A stretch of 42,529 nucleotides of DNA, taken from contig CAYUVF010000038.1 of NCBI GenBank assembly GCA_964448045.1, forward strand, positions 1 through 42,529. Direction: 5' to 3'. Below, in pieces: positions 41,601-42,529 of the stretch; within the stretch, counting starts at the first letter, position 1; each line of letters opens with the position of its first letter. Position numbers and translations under genes: made by a program. The notes beneath the pieces were generated by a model. It was not told the origin of the DNA, did not search any database, and saw nothing but the letters and a program-made list of their open reading frames with translations. The DNA is from CAYUVF01 sp964448045 (GTDB lineage: Bacteria > Bacteroidota > Rhodothermia > Rhodothermales > Salinibacteraceae).

Positions 41601-42529
41601 GTCGGTGATGAGGACGCCCTGGGTCGTCTGCTCGATCGTCTTCTCCATCAGGGTCAACCGCTCCTCACGCGCCTTACGCTCGGTAATGTCGAGGAAGTAG
41701 ACCGCGAGCCCATTCGGATGCGGATATGCCCGCACGCTAAACCACGTCTCCAGCGGATCGTAGAACGCCTCGAACTGCACGGTCGTATTCTCGCGGACGG
41801 CCCGCTCGTACTGGGTCTGGAAGATGGAGTCGCGCGCAGCGGGAAACTCCTTCCACACGTTGCGCCCGATCAACTCCTCGCGGGAGCGCTCCAGCAGGTG
41901 CTCGGCCTGCGGGTTGAGATACGAGAAGCGCCACTGGGGGTCGAGGGCGAAGAAGGCGTCGGTGATGCTTTCGAGGATCTCCTGGGCGCGGCCCTGTGCG
42001 GCGCGCAGGTTCAGCTCGTCGACGGCGATGGCGGCCAGCTCGTGCAGCGTCTCGATCGCCTTGGGCGCCAGCTCGCGCGGCGCGGTGTCCACGATAGCCA
42101 GTGCACCCACGGGGACGGGCGCGTGCATGCGCGCCGGACCCTCGACGGTGAGCGGCACGCCCGCGTAAAAGCGCGCCGGCGCCTCGCGTTGGAGGAGCGG
42201 ATGATCGGCAAACTGCTCCTGCTCGTGCGGATTGTTTATCGCGAAAAAGTCGCCGCGCTGCACCGTTTCGGCACAGAACGAGTACGCGGCGGCGTGTTCG
42301 CTGAGGTCGGCACCGTGCACCGCTTTGTACCAGATGCGCTCGCCGTCGACGAATCCGATCGTGGCGATGGGGGCATTCAGGAAACGAGCGGCCAGGCGGA
42401 CGAGCCGGTCGAAGGCCGGGTCGGGTTCGGTGTCCAGGATGGTGTACTCACCGAAGGCGCGACGCCGATCAGGATCTGAGCTCGACTTTAGCCATTTGAA
42501 CGCAAACGGGGAGGCAAAGTACAGCAGGT
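38637..42529 (-). CDS. GAF - seven PAS - histidine kinase (5' end outside the window)
   Basis: A very large sensor kinase. The frame is open from the right edge, with no ATG, GTG or TTG until a GTG at 42320, and the GAF domain already begins before that codon (AFGEYTILDTEPDPAFDRL, IGFVDGERIWYKAVHG). The true start therefore lies beyond the window. Counting from 42320, PAS domains start near residues 113, 225, 355, 478, 607, 735 and 858, most ending in a DITER-type motif. HisKA has SHEIRTP (His999). The HATPase has NLLSNAIKFTE, DTGVGI and GSGLGLAI. The second PAS is LOV-like but lacks the flavin-adduct cysteine. There is no membrane segment or receiver domain in the visible part, so it is probably cytosolic. 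The stimulus and partner regulator are unknown. Confidence 0.93.
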   Translation of the reverse strand, partial: LLYFASPFAFKWLKSSSDPDRRRAFGEYTILDTEPDPAFDRLVRLAARFLNAPIATIGFVDGERIWYKAVHGADLSEHAAAYSFCAETVQRGDFFAINNPHEQEQFADHPLLQREAPARFYAGVPLTVEGPARMHAPVPVGALAIVDTAPRELAPKAIETLHELAAIAVDELNLRAAQGRAQEILESITDAFFALDPQWRFSYLNPQAEHLLERSREELIGRNVWKEFPAARDSIFQTQYERAVRENTTVQFEAFYDPLETWFSVRAYPHPNGLAVYFLDITERKAREERLTLMEKTIEQTTQGVLITDAMLDPPGPHIVYVNPAFTAMTGYAPDELIGRTPRLLQGPETDDEMLAELRRHLEAGEPFSGQTINYRKDGTPFVVQWNIAPVHNDEGDIMHWVSVQKDVTERHEHKVALRKRERRFRLLFEKNPLPMWVYDLDTLRFLAVNHAAVDRYGYSENEFLEMRITDIRPEEDIPKLLDDVDSMRTELEHAGIWRHQRKDGSILHADIISHVLTYDDHESALVVANDVTDRVEAQRALQESERYLAVTLNSIGDAVIATDLDGRVTRMNTVAEELTGWSRDEARGRPLTSIFEICNAHTRETVESPVDEVLRHGKTVGLANHTVLIAHDGTERQIADSAAPIRTKEDEMLGVVLVFRDVTEQYDRQQALRESKMALEQAQKISQTGNFTLDIATNTIKLSEEAGRIFGLDPDIPHDAEAVRALIHPDDQATSREAGHRLRRDGEPYDVEFRIIPAGSDEVRWVRGRGEPLTDETGATTRVLGTISDITERKQQESIIQRFGRLLDASVNEIYVFEAGSLQFVQVNQGARENLGYSEEALKTMTPMDLKPYTRAEFEALIEPLRTGEAELITFETTHQRKDDSTYPVEVRLQLSRHDTPPLFVAVVLDITERKKAEEALRQSEERYRTLVERSHDAIYIYRGRRLLFVNQRTCELTGYSEEELLDIDIFELVHPDDREQVKEHAIKRRKGEAPPRYEARLVRKDGTVRHGEFSVQAITYQGEYAAIGSIRDVTERKEAEEALRAAKEEAEEMNRLKSVFLANMSHEIRTPLTSIIGFAEVLGKEDLGASSRFIELIRRGGERLLDTLNSVLDLSQLEAGSMRLTPAPLDVVGEIDETAELFRPRAAKHDVELVVDTPDRPLSAELDSAALRRIVSNLLSNAIKFTEPGDRIMVRVLPHENRFTLEVEDTGVGIDAAFLPHLFDAFQQESTGAARAYEGSGLGLAITHQLTDLMGGSIDVESAKGEGTCFSVRLPRQMDPVGAPSGRELGSSEA

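Noticed and set aside
40530..42479. Plus-strand open frame of 649 codons opposite the histidine kinase
   Set aside because: It is an antisense shadow. The minus strand has a full series of PAS and kinase motifs.

Overview
The window looks like a chromosomal piece of a GC-rich, aerobic to facultatively anaerobic bacterium of the Rhodothermota/Salinibacter type (Bacteroidota side of the tree). This is an inference. It rests on the GC-rich coding sequence with strongly acidic proteins, the near absence of Shine-Dalgarno sequences, the clade II (non-Tat) nitrous-oxide reductase cluster, SSS-type sugar symporters beside a NagZ/beta-lactamase-like fusion, and Bacteroidota-style intergenic hairpins. 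No rRNA, CRISPR array, intact insertion sequence or phage is visible. The first ~300 bases are visibly AT-richer than the rest.

Layout. 1-1449: end of an unknown gene, then an overlapping MNT / HEPN / SRPBCC operon. 1673-3274: pckA with a terminator. 3360-5086 (-): umuDC. 5302-5901: a Doc/Fic-like protein whose catalytic motif is destroyed. 5914-7744 (-): HIT protein, CoaE and a methyltransferase. 7959-9822: eukaryote-like 6-pyruvoyl-tetrahydropterin synthase, GTP cyclohydrolase I and an SDR, which together fit a tetrahydrobiopterin route. 9881-9953: tRNA-Ile(CAT). 10576-14343 (-): sulfide:quinone reductase-like flavoprotein, TusE/DsrC-like protein, DsrE-like protein and a FadL-type porin.

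14713-17287: an unknown polytopic His-containing membrane protein, an Rrf2 regulator and the Fe-S repair protein RIC/ScdA. 17462-24803 (-): a complete clade II nos operon (cytochrome c, nosZ, membrane protein, nosL, nosD, nosF, nosY) ending in a second Rrf2 regulator. The nosF-nosY junction carries a palindromic repeat. 24804-25599 is a long non-coding stretch with a candidate structured RNA. 25600-26796: baeRF-like protein. 26883-29655 (-): two amidohydrolase-fold proteins, one lacking every expected metal or catalytic ligand. 30021-38651: a probable peptidoglycan amino-sugar salvage locus (two SSS symporters, NagZ/beta-lactamase fusion, BadF-type GlcNAc/MurNAc kinase, aldo/keto reductase). 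38637 to the right edge (-): a GAF plus seven-PAS histidine kinase whose N-terminus lies beyond the window.

How the genes work together. The centre (10.5-25 kb) combines sulfide oxidation, sulfur carrying, NO/Fe-S damage repair and N2O respiration, suggesting sulfide-supported N2O reduction under low oxygen with two Rrf2 sensors. A 13-bp sequence occurs, in opposite orientations, upstream of the unknown membrane-protein gene and directly before the first Rrf2 gene, and is the best operator candidate.
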